From Candidatus Kaistia colombiensis (GTDB taxonomy: Bacteria; Pseudomonadota; Alphaproteobacteria; Rhizobiales; Kaistiaceae): DNA of 64,000 nucleotides. The position numbers were made by a program, and so were the translations under genes. The DNA lies in NCBI GenBank assembly GCA_029203105.1, contig CP119318.1, positions 882,501-946,500 of the forward strand, written 5' to 3'. Below the pieces are notes generated by a model. It was not told where the DNA came from. It made no database searches and was given only the letters and a program-made list of their open reading frames with translations. Each line of letters opens with the position of its first letter. Position 1 is the first letter of the stretch. Shown here one piece after another: positions 29,539 to 36,689 of the stretch.

Positions 29539-29820
29539 ATGGCGAAGGAAGAAGCGCTCGAATTCGAGGGTACGGTTGTCGAGGTCCTGCCCGACGCCAA
29601 GTTCCGCGTGGAACTCGAGAACGGGCATGTCGTCGTCGCCTACACCGCAGGCCGGATGAAAAAGAACCGGATCAAGACGCTGGCGGGCGACCGCGTAACC
29701 GTCGAGATGACGCCATACGATCTCGATCGTGCGCGACTGGTTTTCCGGCACAAGGGCGAACCGCTTGCCTCGCAAGCACCCAGGCCGCCCTTCCGCGGTG
29801 GCGCGGCGCGTCGACGCTGA
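29539..29820 (+). CDS. infA: Translation initiation factor IF-1, long variant
   Basis: A 93-residue IF-1, an S1/OB-fold protein that occupies the ribosomal A site during initiation. The body is standard: MAKEEALEFEGTVVEVLPDAKFRVELENGH, TAGRMKKNRIKTLAGDRVTVEMTPYDL. But IF-1 is usually about 72 residues, and here the end departs from the norm and adds about 20 residues (KGEPLASQAPRPPFRGGAARRR), a basic tail rich in Pro, Gly and Arg. Whether a canonical copy exists elsewhere in the genome cannot be known from this window. It follows cspA by 10 bases. Confidence 0.93.
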   Translation: MAKEEALEFEGTVVEVLPDAKFRVELENGHVVVAYTAGRMKKNRIKTLAGDRVTVEMTPYDLDRARLVFRHKGEPLASQAPRPPFRGGAARRR

Positions 29821-29845
29821 CATCCGACGCCAGGTGAAGATCAAG

Positions 29846-29879
29846 AGGGCCGACGCGAGCAATCGCGCCGGCCCTTTCT
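29846..29879 (+). terminator. Intrinsic terminator of the helicase-cspA-infA group
   Basis: AGGGCCG (29846-29852) pairs with CGGCCCT (29869-29875), with an inner CGCG/CGCG stem and a T-rich tail. It lies 25 bases after the infA stop. Confidence 0.8.
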
Positions 29880-30089
29880 CTTTGGCCTGCGATGTCGGCT
29901 CCGGCAGGGATGTCGACCGGCCCCGCCACGACCCGATTCGATTTGGTGACGCTGCTTTTCTCAACCAATTGCTAACCCTAGTATGGTTTCCTCGGATTAA
30001 CCCCAAATTGGGCCGAAATTCGGCGGGTTGTGAAAATGTGGCGCCCGGAGGGCAAAACCTGCTTGCGTCTCGCCGCGGAAGACCATATT

Positions 30090-30304
30090 CTTTTCTTGTC
30101 ACGGGGCAGACGATTCATCCGATCTTAAGTTCGCCCCTTTATCGACGCTTCGGGAACATCCCGGTTAGAAGTGTATTCGAAGGTTATTAGATACGCAGTT
30201 GTAGTTAGAATTGATGAGCTCGAGTTTTTTTTGGTTCGGGCGAAGAATTATTCTCTTAAGTTATGGTTCAGCCGCCGGCCCAAAAGGTCGGCGGTTTATT
30301 TTTG
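30090..30304 (+). ncRNA. AT-rich intergenic segment ending in a terminator; possible small RNA
   Basis: The 684-base gap between infA and the TerB-like gene has no convincing reading frame. From about 30090 to 30270 base use is strikingly AT-rich for this genome (ATTCGAAGGTTATTAGATACG, GAGTTTTTTTTGG, AATTATTCTCTTAAG). It ends in a hairpin CCGCCGGCC/GGTCGGCGG (30272-30294) followed by TTTATTTTT. A terminator with no gene in front of it, in a low-GC patch, is what a small-RNA gene would look like. No family was recognised. Confidence 0.35.
30272..30304 (+). terminator. Orphan intrinsic terminator
   Basis: A 9-bp stem with one G-U pair, CAAAA loop, and TTTATTTTT tail. No protein gene precedes it for 450 bases on this strand. 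Confidence 0.75.
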
Positions 30305-30504
30305 TGCGTGCTCTACTGCACGCGGGTGTGGCGACGTCGGTTTGCTACTCGGCTCGATTCGGGCATTTCCGCGGCGGGCCGGCCTCGATTGGGTCCGGCG
30401 ACGGCATGTCGCGCGCCGCTTTCCTATCCATGCCTTAATCTCATGCAGCTTGGGACGCCACGACGACCGAATCGGTATTCGAGCCGGTTGCCCGGAGGAA
30501 TTGA

Positions 30505-30990
30505 ATGCTCAACGTCCTGCGTAACTTCATTGCTGAGCTGACCGGCGAGGCGCCGGCCCGGCGTTTCAGCGAAAACGACCACCGTCTGGCCGCCGCGGCG
30601 CTGCTGTACCATGTCGTCGCCGTCGATGGCGATGTCGCGGAAGCCGAGCGTGTCCGCCTGCATGCGCTGCTCAAAACCCGCTACGGCCTCGACGAGGAGG
30701 CGACGGAGGATCTGATGCGCGCTGCCGAGCAGGCCGACGACGAGGCGGTCGACTTCTACCGCTTTACCAGCGTGCTCAAGGCGCAACTCGACGAACTCGA
30801 CCGCGAGCAGATCGTCGCGATGATGTGGGATCTCGTCTATGCGGACGGCCGGCTGACCGAGTTCGAGGATAATGCGATCTGGCGTGTCGCCGATCTGCTC
30901 GCCGTTTCCGGCCGGGCGCGGTTGCGGCTGAAGAAGATCGTGCAGTCCGGCGGCAGCGCCGTGGAAGCGCTGGTTCCGCCGAAGGAGTGA
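30505..30990 (+). CDS. TerB-family (tellurite-resistance-like) protein
   Basis: A 161-residue all-helical TerB domain protein. The repeated acidic metal-binding-like motifs of the family are visible as HVVAVDGDVAEAERVRL near 36-52 and LVYADGRLTEFEDNAIWRV near 110-130. TerB-like proteins are linked to stress and membrane-associated processes; this one stands alone rather than in a ter operon, so tellurite resistance should not be assumed. ATG 30505 is preceded by CGGAGGAAT, a good ribosome site. The next gene begins 51 bases later on the same strand. Confidence 0.85.
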   Translation: MLNVLRNFIAELTGEAPARRFSENDHRLAAAALLYHVVAVDGDVAEAERVRLHALLKTRYGLDEEATEDLMRAAEQADDEAVDFYRFTSVLKAQLDELDREQIVAMMWDLVYADGRLTEFEDNAIWRVADLLAVSGRARLRLKKIVQSGGSAVEALVPPKE

Positions 30991-31041
30991 CCCTGCGGGG
31001 CCGGCGCGGACCGGCCTCCGGATGCGAGGACCCTTGCCGTC

Positions 31042-31800
31042 GTGCCGCAGTCGTTGAAGCCCGTATTGATCGTCCTGCACCAGGAGCATTCGACGCCTGG
31101 CCGCGTCGGCCTGCGATTGACAGAGCGCGGTCACGCGCTCGACATCCGCCGTCCCCGCTTCGGCGATCCGCTGCCGGAGACGCTGGCCGGCCATGCCGGG
31201 GCGGTCGTCTTCGGCGGGCCGATGTCGAGCAACGACAACGAGGACTACATCCGCCGCGAGATCGACTGGATGTCGGTGGCTCTCGCCGAACAGGCGCCGC
31301 TGCTCGGAATCTGCCTCGGGGCGCAGATGCTGGCGCGCCATCTCGGTGCGCGCGTCGGTCCGCGTCCGGATGGTCTCGTCGAGATCGGCTACTATCCGCT
31401 TCGCGCGACGGAGGCGGGGCAGGGGCTCTGCGCCTGGCCGGAGACGGTCTATCAGTGGCATGGCGAGGGCTTTGATCTGCCCGCCGGCGCGGCGCTGCTC
31501 GCCGAGGGCCAGCTTTACCAGAACCAGGCCTTTCAATACGGCCCCTCGGCCTTCGGCTTCCAGTTCCATGTCGAGCTGACGCTGGCGATGATGCATCGCT
31601 GGACGACTACCGGCGCCGACCGCTTCACGCTGCCGGGCGCGCAGCCGCGCGAGCGGCATATGGAGGGGCGGGCGGTCTATGACGGCCAGACCTCGCGCTT
31701 TCTCGATGGCTTCCTCGATTTCTGGCTGCGTCTGCCGCGCGCCGATGGCGAAGCGGCCGGCGAGGACCGTGCCACTCGCGTGCCCGTGGATCCCGGCTGA
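31042..31800 (+). CDS. Class I glutamine amidotransferase-like protein
   Basis: A 252-residue GATase1 domain with the complete triad: nucleophile Cys91 in GICLGAQ, and His176 and Glu178 in FQFHVE. An oxyanion GGP (58-60) precedes it. It stands alone, not fused to a synthase, so it probably belongs to the stand-alone group of GMP-synthase-like or gamma-glutamyl hydrolase-like proteins. The partner or substrate is unknown. It starts at GTG 31042 with GCGAGGA about 11 bases upstream. Confidence 0.9.
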   Translation: MPQSLKPVLIVLHQEHSTPGRVGLRLTERGHALDIRRPRFGDPLPETLAGHAGAVVFGGPMSSNDNEDYIRREIDWMSVALAEQAPLLGICLGAQMLARHLGARVGPRPDGLVEIGYYPLRATEAGQGLCAWPETVYQWHGEGFDLPAGAALLAEGQLYQNQAFQYGPSAFGFQFHVELTLAMMHRWTTTGADRFTLPGAQPRERHMEGRAVYDGQTSRFLDGFLDFWLRLPRADGEAAGEDRATRVPVDPG

Positions 31801-31811
31801 GCCGGCCAGCG

Positions 31812-31845
31812 CGTTGCAAATTGCGAATCCCGTTGCAAATTGCGA
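31812..31845. promoter_or_regulatory. Tandem operator-like repeat CGTTGCAAATTGCGA
   Basis: Two identical 15-base copies (31812-31826 and 31831-31845) are spaced 19 bases. Each carries the palindrome GCAA-A-TTGC. This is typical of a transcription-factor operator pair. It lies 310 bases before the phosphotransferase-dehydrogenase operon. The rest of this 354-base gap shows no gene. Confidence 0.5.
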
Positions 31846-32154
31846 TGCGCGGAAGGTGAATCGGCTATTAACCATTCCCAGATCTGGCGAATTTGATTCA
31901 AATTGTAACCATGTCTGGTGGTGGCATGGGCCGGCGCGACTGGCAGGAGGCTTGCGACACATCTTGGCAAGCTGATCTTCTGGTTGTGCGTAATCAGCTC
32001 CGATCGGACGGAGAAGGGTGGAACCGATGACCCCCGGTAGCCCTTCTCCGCTCCGCTTGCCGCCGCCCCTGCATGCGGTGCTTGCATCCCTGCCCCTCCC
32101 TGGTTTCCAATAGCGACGCGGCGGAGTCCTTTCGTCGCGGGGGAGCCTTCGGTC

Positions 32155-33048
32155 ATGACGGACACGCAGGATTCGTTGGCGCGCGCCGCCCGGCTCTCGT
32201 TCTGGAGCGGCCCGGTCTCGCCGCAGCCACTCGCCGGAGGGCTCACCAACACCAATTGCCTGGTCGAGGATGGCGGCCGCAAATATGTCGTACGCATCGG
32301 CGGCGACATGATCGAGCACGGCATCATCCGCACGACCGAACTCGCGGCGAGCCACGCTGCGGCGGAGGCCGGCATCTCGCCGATCGTCGTGCATGCCGAG
32401 CCCGGCGCCATGATCATCGATTTCGTCGAGGGGCGCAGCCTGACGCCGGCCGACATTCGCGACGAGCGCTATCTCGGCCGCATCGTCGAGCTGCTGCGGC
32501 GGGCGCATCGCGATATTCCGCGCTTTTTTCGCGGGCCGGCGCCGCTGTTCTGGGTGTTCCAGGTCATCCGCGACTACACGCACACGCTGGAGGCGGGCGA
32601 GAGCCATTATCTGCCGATGCTGGTGCGGGTGCTCGATGCGACCGAGCGGCTGGAAAAGGCGGTCGGCCCGATCGAACTCGTCTTCGGCCACAACGACATG
32701 CTGGCGGCCAACCTGATCGACGACGGCAAGCGGCTCTGGCTGGTCGACTGGGACTATGCCGGCTTCAACTCGCCCTTGTTCGATCTCGGCGGGCTTTCCT
32801 CGAACAATCTGCTGTCGCGCCAAGAGGCCGAGCGCGCGCTGGAACTCTATTTCGATCGGCCGCCGACCGACGAAATGCGCCGGCGGGCGGCGGCGATGAC
32901 GGCGGCGTCGCTGTTGCGCGAGACGATGTGGAGCATGGTGTCGGAGCTGCACAGCCATCTCGTCTTCGACTATCCCGCCTATACGGCCGAATATCTCTGG
33001 CGCTTCAAGCTCGCGCTCGCCAGCTTCGACGAAATGGAACGTGCATGA
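32155..33048 (+). CDS. Choline-kinase-like phosphotransferase
   Basis: A 297-residue protein-kinase-like fold of the APH/choline-ethanolamine kinase group. The Brenner motif is GHNDMLAANLI with catalytic Asp181 and Asn186, and the metal-binding Asp is in LVDWDYAG (198). The N-terminal LTNTN and VRIGG loops fit the ATP site. It probably phosphorylates a small amino-alcohol such as choline, or a related compound. Its stop overlaps the start of the dehydrogenase gene (ATGA), so the two proteins are made together. Confidence 0.88.
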   Translation: MTDTQDSLARAARLSFWSGPVSPQPLAGGLTNTNCLVEDGGRKYVVRIGGDMIEHGIIRTTELAASHAAAEAGISPIVVHAEPGAMIIDFVEGRSLTPADIRDERYLGRIVELLRRAHRDIPRFFRGPAPLFWVFQVIRDYTHTLEAGESHYLPMLVRVLDATERLEKAVGPIELVFGHNDMLAANLIDDGKRLWLVDWDYAGFNSPLFDLGGLSSNNLLSRQEAERALELYFDRPPTDEMRRRAAAMTAASLLRETMWSMVSELHSHLVFDYPAYTAEYLWRFKLALASFDEMERA

Positions 33049-35495
33049 GCGATCTTCCCGGTTCGGCCCGCATCGTCATCATTGGCGGCGGTATCGTCGG
33101 CTCGTCCGTCGCCTATCATCTCGGCGCGATGGGCATCACCGACGTCATCCTGCTCGAACGCGGCAAGCTGACCTCCGGCTCGACCTGGCATGCGGCCGGG
33201 CTGGTCGGCCAACTCCGCACTTCCGCCAACATTACCCAGCTGCTCGGCTATTCGGTCGCGCTCTACGACCGGCTCGAGGCCGAGACCGGCCAGGCGACCG
33301 GCTGGAAGCGCAATGGCGGCCTGCGCCTTGCCTGCAATGCCGAGCGCTGGACCGAGGTGCGCCGCCAGGCTACCACGGCACGCTCCTTCGGCCTGGAGAT
33401 GCAGCTTCTGTCGCCGCGCGAGGCGCAGGACCTCTGGCCGCTGATGCAGGTCGACGATGTCGTCGGCGCGGCCTTCCTGCCGACCGATGGCCAGGTCTCA
33501 CCTTCGGACATCTCCGCTTCGCTCGCCAAGGGCGCGCGGCAGAAGGGCGTGACCATCCGCGAGGGCGTCGCCGTCACCGGCATCATTGTCGAGAACGGCG
33601 CGGTCGTCGCCGTCGAGACCGACCAGGGCCGGATCGCCTGCGATAAGCTGGTGATCTCAGCCGGGCAATGGTCGCGCGAGATCGGCCGGCTTGCCGGCGT
33701 CAACATCCCGCTCGTCTCGGTGCAGCATCAATATCTGATCACCGACACGATCCCCGGCGTGACGCCCAACCTGCCGACGCTGCGCGATCCCGACCGGCTC
33801 ACCTACTGGAAGGAGGAGGTCGGCGGGCTGGTGATGGGCGGCTACGAGCCGAACCCGAAACTCTGGGACGTCGATCCGCTGCCGCGTGATTTCGAGTTCC
33901 AGCTGCTGCAATCCGATTTCGACCATTTCGAGCCGATCCTGCAGCAGGCGCTCGGCCGCGTGCCGGCGATGGAGACGGTCGGCATCAAGCAGTTCATCAA
34001 CGGCCCCGAGAGTTTTACGCCGGACGGCAATTTCATCCTCGGCGAGGCGCCGGAGGTGAAGAACGTCTTTGTCGGCGCCGGCTTCAACGCCTTCGGCATC
34101 GCGTCGGGCGGCGGCGCCGGCATGGCGCTCGCCGAATGGGTGGTGAACGGTGCGCCGCCCTTCGATCTCTGGCCGGTCGACATTCGCCGCTTCGGCCGCA
34201 ACCATCACGACCTTGGCTGGATCCGCAACCGGACGCAGGAGGCCTATGCCCGCCACTACACCATGGCCTGGCCGTCAGAGGAGTTCCTGTCCGGCCGGCC
34301 GCTGCGCCGTTCGCCGCTCTATGACCGGCTGGCGGCCGACGGCGCCGTGTTCGGCGAAAAGCTCGGCTTCGAGCGCGCCAACTGGTTTGCCGATAAGGCG
34401 GCGGGCGAGGTCGCCGAGGATCGCTACACCTATGAACGGCCGAACTGGTTCGAGCCGGTCGGCCGCGAGCATCGGGCCGCCCGCGAGGCGGCGGTGCTGT
34501 TCGACCAGACTTCGTTCGCCAAGTTCGAGCTGGCCGGGCGCGATGCCGAAAGGGCTCTCGGCTGGATCGCCGCGAACGACATCGCCAAGCCGGTCGGCCA
34601 TCTCGTCTACACGCAGATGCTGAACCGGAAGGGCGGCATCGAATGCGACCTGACCGTCGCCCGCCTGGCCGAGGACCGCTTCTACATCGTCACCGGCACC
34701 GGCTTCGCCACGCATGATCTTCACTGGATCCGGTCCAACATTCCCGCCGGGCTCGATGTGCGCCTGACCGACGTCACCTCGCAAAATGCCGTGCTCGTCC
34801 TGATGGGTCCGCGCGCGCGCGACATTCTGGCGTCGCTTGCCGACGCCGATATCTCCAACGCGGCGTTCCCCTTCGGTCGCGCCAAAAGACTGTCGGTTGC
34901 CGGCTGCCCGGTGCTGGCGCTGCGTATCACCTATGTCGGCGAGCTCGGCTGGGAGCTGCATGTGCCGGCGGAATTCGCGCTCACGCTCTATGACGCGCTG
35001 ATGCGGGCCGGCCGGCCGCAGGGCCTGAAGCTCGCCGGCTACCGCGCCATCGAGACGCTGCGGCTCGAGAAGGGCTATCGCGCCTGGGGCGCCGAGATCG
35101 GCCCGGATCATTCGCCGCTGGTCGCCGGCCTGGGTGCCTTCGTGAAGCTCCGCAAGCCGATCCCCTTCCTGGGACGCGAGGCGCTGGAAGCGCAGGCCAA
35201 AAAGCCGCTGCCGCGCCTGCTGGCGGCCTTCGCCACCGAGGACCCGTCGATCGTGCTGCTCGGCCGCGAGACCCTCTATCGCGATGGCGAGCGCGTCGGC
35301 TGGCTGGCGAGCGGTGGCTTTGGCTACACGGTCGGCCGGCCGATCGGCTATGGCTATGTCCGCTGCGCGGCCGGCGTCGATCGCGATTTCGTGCTCGGCG
35401 GCGCCTATGAGCTGGAGGTCGCAGGCACCCGCGTGGCGGCCCGGGTCCATCTTGATCCGCTCTACGATCCGGAGGGGCTGCGCATCCGCGCCTAG
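33045..35495 (+). CDS. Dimethylglycine/sarcosine dehydrogenase-like flavoprotein (FAD plus GcvT-like domains)
   Basis: An 816-residue enzyme. The N-terminus is an FAD-binding Rossmann motif (IVIIGGGIVGSSVAYHL), followed by TSGSTWHAAGL, where His49 corresponds to the covalent-flavin histidine of dimethylglycine dehydrogenase. Around residues 380-430 there is an FAO middle segment, and the C-terminal 370 residues are a GcvT-like tetrahydrofolate domain (EIGPDHSPLVAGLGAFVKL). Such enzymes oxidatively demethylate N-methyl amines, passing the one-carbon unit to folate. The exact N-methyl substrate is unknown. A long frame upstream overlaps the phosphotransferase; ATG 33045 is the real start. Confidence 0.9.
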   Translation: MSDLPGSARIVIIGGGIVGSSVAYHLGAMGITDVILLERGKLTSGSTWHAAGLVGQLRTSANITQLLGYSVALYDRLEAETGQATGWKRNGGLRLACNAERWTEVRRQATTARSFGLEMQLLSPREAQDLWPLMQVDDVVGAAFLPTDGQVSPSDISASLAKGARQKGVTIREGVAVTGIIVENGAVVAVETDQGRIACDKLVISAGQWSREIGRLAGVNIPLVSVQHQYLITDTIPGVTPNLPTLRDPDRLTYWKEEVGGLVMGGYEPNPKLWDVDPLPRDFEFQLLQSDFDHFEPILQQALGRVPAMETVGIKQFINGPESFTPDGNFILGEAPEVKNVFVGAGFNAFGIASGGGAGMALAEWVVNGAPPFDLWPVDIRRFGRNHHDLGWIRNRTQEAYARHYTMAWPSEEFLSGRPLRRSPLYDRLAADGAVFGEKLGFERANWFADKAAGEVAEDRYTYERPNWFEPVGREHRAAREAAVLFDQTSFAKFELAGRDAERALGWIAANDIAKPVGHLVYTQMLNRKGGIECDLTVARLAEDRFYIVTGTGFATHDLHWIRSNIPAGLDVRLTDVTSQNAVLVLMGPRARDILASLADADISNAAFPFGRAKRLSVAGCPVLALRITYVGELGWELHVPAEFALTLYDALMRAGRPQGLKLAGYRAIETLRLEKGYRAWGAEIGPDHSPLVAGLGAFVKLRKPIPFLGREALEAQAKKPLPRLLAAFATEDPSIVLLGRETLYRDGERVGWLASGGFGYTVGRPIGYGYVRCAAGVDRDFVLGGAYELEVAGTRVAARVHLDPLYDPEGLRIRA

Positions 35496-35596
35496 GGTCG
35501 GCATTGCGCGGGTCGGGCGACCGTCTTCGCTTCGCTCGGCCAATTGCTCTTCCGGCAAACCGCCTGCGGCGCATTCCGCTTCGTATTGCTACGGAG

Positions 35597-35623
35597 TTGA
35601 CAGGGCGCGCTTGCGGGTATTGG
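35597..35623 (+). promoter_or_regulatory. Possible sigma-70 promoter of the ferric-type uptake genes
   Basis: A perfect -35 hexamer TTGACA is followed after 15 bases by TATTGG as a poor -10. The spacing is short, so this is tentative. Confidence 0.3.
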
Positions 35624-35643
35624 TACGAAAAGCAATCGACATC

Positions 35644-35660
35644 AATAACATAGAGTTATT
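35644..35660. promoter_or_regulatory. Palindrome AATAAC-N5-GTTATT over the ribosome-binding region
   Basis: A perfect 6-bp inverted repeat ends 3 bases before the ATG at 35664, where the ribosome site should be. No Shine-Dalgarno is otherwise visible. It may be a repressor operator or an RNA hairpin controlling translation. It does not match the usual Fur, Irr or RirA consensus well. Confidence 0.45.
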
Positions 35661-35663
35661 CCA

Positions 35664-36689
35664 ATGTACGACGTCACCCGACGTCAGCTGATGCATCTCG
35701 GCATCGGCGCTGCCGGCGCCGCGATGCTGCCGGGCCTCGCGGCTCCGGCGCGGGCCGATGACCAGACGCTGGCGCTCTATAATGGCCAGCACCGGCCGCC
35801 GGTCGAGGCCCTGGTCGCCGCCTTTACCGCTGCCACAGGCATCGCCGTCGTCAGCCGCAACGGCAACAGCGCCCAGCTCGCCAGCCAACTGATCGAGGAG
35901 GGCGCCCATTCTCCGGCCGACGTCTTCTGGTCGGAAGAGAGCCCGTCGCTCGCCGCGGTCGACGGCAAGGGCCTGCTCGCGCCCCTCGACGCCGAGACGC
36001 TGAAGCAGATCCCGGCCAAGTATACCGCCAAGGACGGCACCTGGGTCGGCACCGGCGCGCGCTGCCGCGTCGCCGTCTACAACAAGTCGATGATCGAGCC
36101 GTCGGCGCTGCCGAAGAGCGTGCTCGATTTCGCCGGCGAGGCCTGGGCCGACAAGGTCGCCTTTGCGCCGAACAGCGGCGCCTTCCAGCAGCAGGTCGTC
36201 GCCGTCTCGCTGCTGAAGGGCCGCGACGTGGCCCTGAACTGGCTGAAGGGGCTGCGCCAGTATGGCCGCGTCTACAACAGCGATTCCGCCGCCGTCGAGG
36301 CGGTAGAGGGCGGCGACATCGCCGTCGCGCTCAGCAACAATTACTACTGGTACGCGCTCGAGCAGGAACTCGGCCCCGACCATATGAACTCGGCGCTGTA
36401 TTTCATCGGCAACGGCGATCCCGGCACGCTGATCACCGTATCCGGTGCCGGCGTGCTGAAGACCTCGAAGAAGGCGGAGGCGGCGCAACGCTTCGTCGCC
36501 TTCATGGTCAGCGCCGAGGGCCAGGCGGCGATCGTCGGCGCGATCGCCGAATATCCGCTCCGGCCCGGCGTCGTCTCGCCGTTCCCGCTCAAGCCCTTCG
36601 ACCAGCTCGATCCCGCCCCGGTCACGCCGGCGGATCTCGGCGATGCCGCCGACGCGCTGGCGTTGCTGCGCGAAGCGGACCTCGCTTGA
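35664..36689 (+). CDS. Ferric-type ABC transporter substrate-binding protein
   Basis: A 341-residue periplasmic protein with a twin-arginine-like leader (TRRQLM then a hydrophobic run, cleavage near ARADD). It belongs to the class that includes iron-binding FbpA. The paired tyrosines that hold Fe(III) in FbpA are present as SNNYYWY (YY 227-228). The N-terminal QTLALYNGQH strand is also typical. It is translated before its permease (stop overlaps the next start). No ATPase gene is nearby, unlike complete Fbp operons. Confidence 0.87.
   Translation: MYDVTRRQLMHLGIGAAGAAMLPGLAAPARADDQTLALYNGQHRPPVEALVAAFTAATGIAVVSRNGNSAQLASQLIEEGAHSPADVFWSEESPSLAAVDGKGLLAPLDAETLKQIPAKYTAKDGTWVGTGARCRVAVYNKSMIEPSALPKSVLDFAGEAWADKVAFAPNSGAFQQQVVAVSLLKGRDVALNWLKGLRQYGRVYNSDSAAVEAVEGGDIAVALSNNYYWYALEQELGPDHMNSALYFIGNGDPGTLITVSGAGVLKTSKKAEAAQRFVAFMVSAEGQAAIVGAIAEYPLRPGVVSPFPLKPFDQLDPAPVTPADLGDAADALALLREADLA

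Noticed and set aside
30171..30524. A 117-codon frame in the AT-rich patch
   Set aside because: It crosses the terminator hairpin and overlaps the TerB start, with no family resemblance and unusual codon use.
30505..30990. Tellurite-resistance operon
   Set aside because: Only a lone TerB-like domain is present; terC, terD or other ter genes are absent.
31812..31845. CRISPR-like repeat
   Set aside because: Only two 15-base units with a 4-base gap, no spacer array and no cas genes. An operator pair is more plausible.
31911..32030. A 39-codon ATG frame before the phosphotransferase gene
   Set aside because: No ribosome-binding site, no recognisable sequence, and length consistent with chance.
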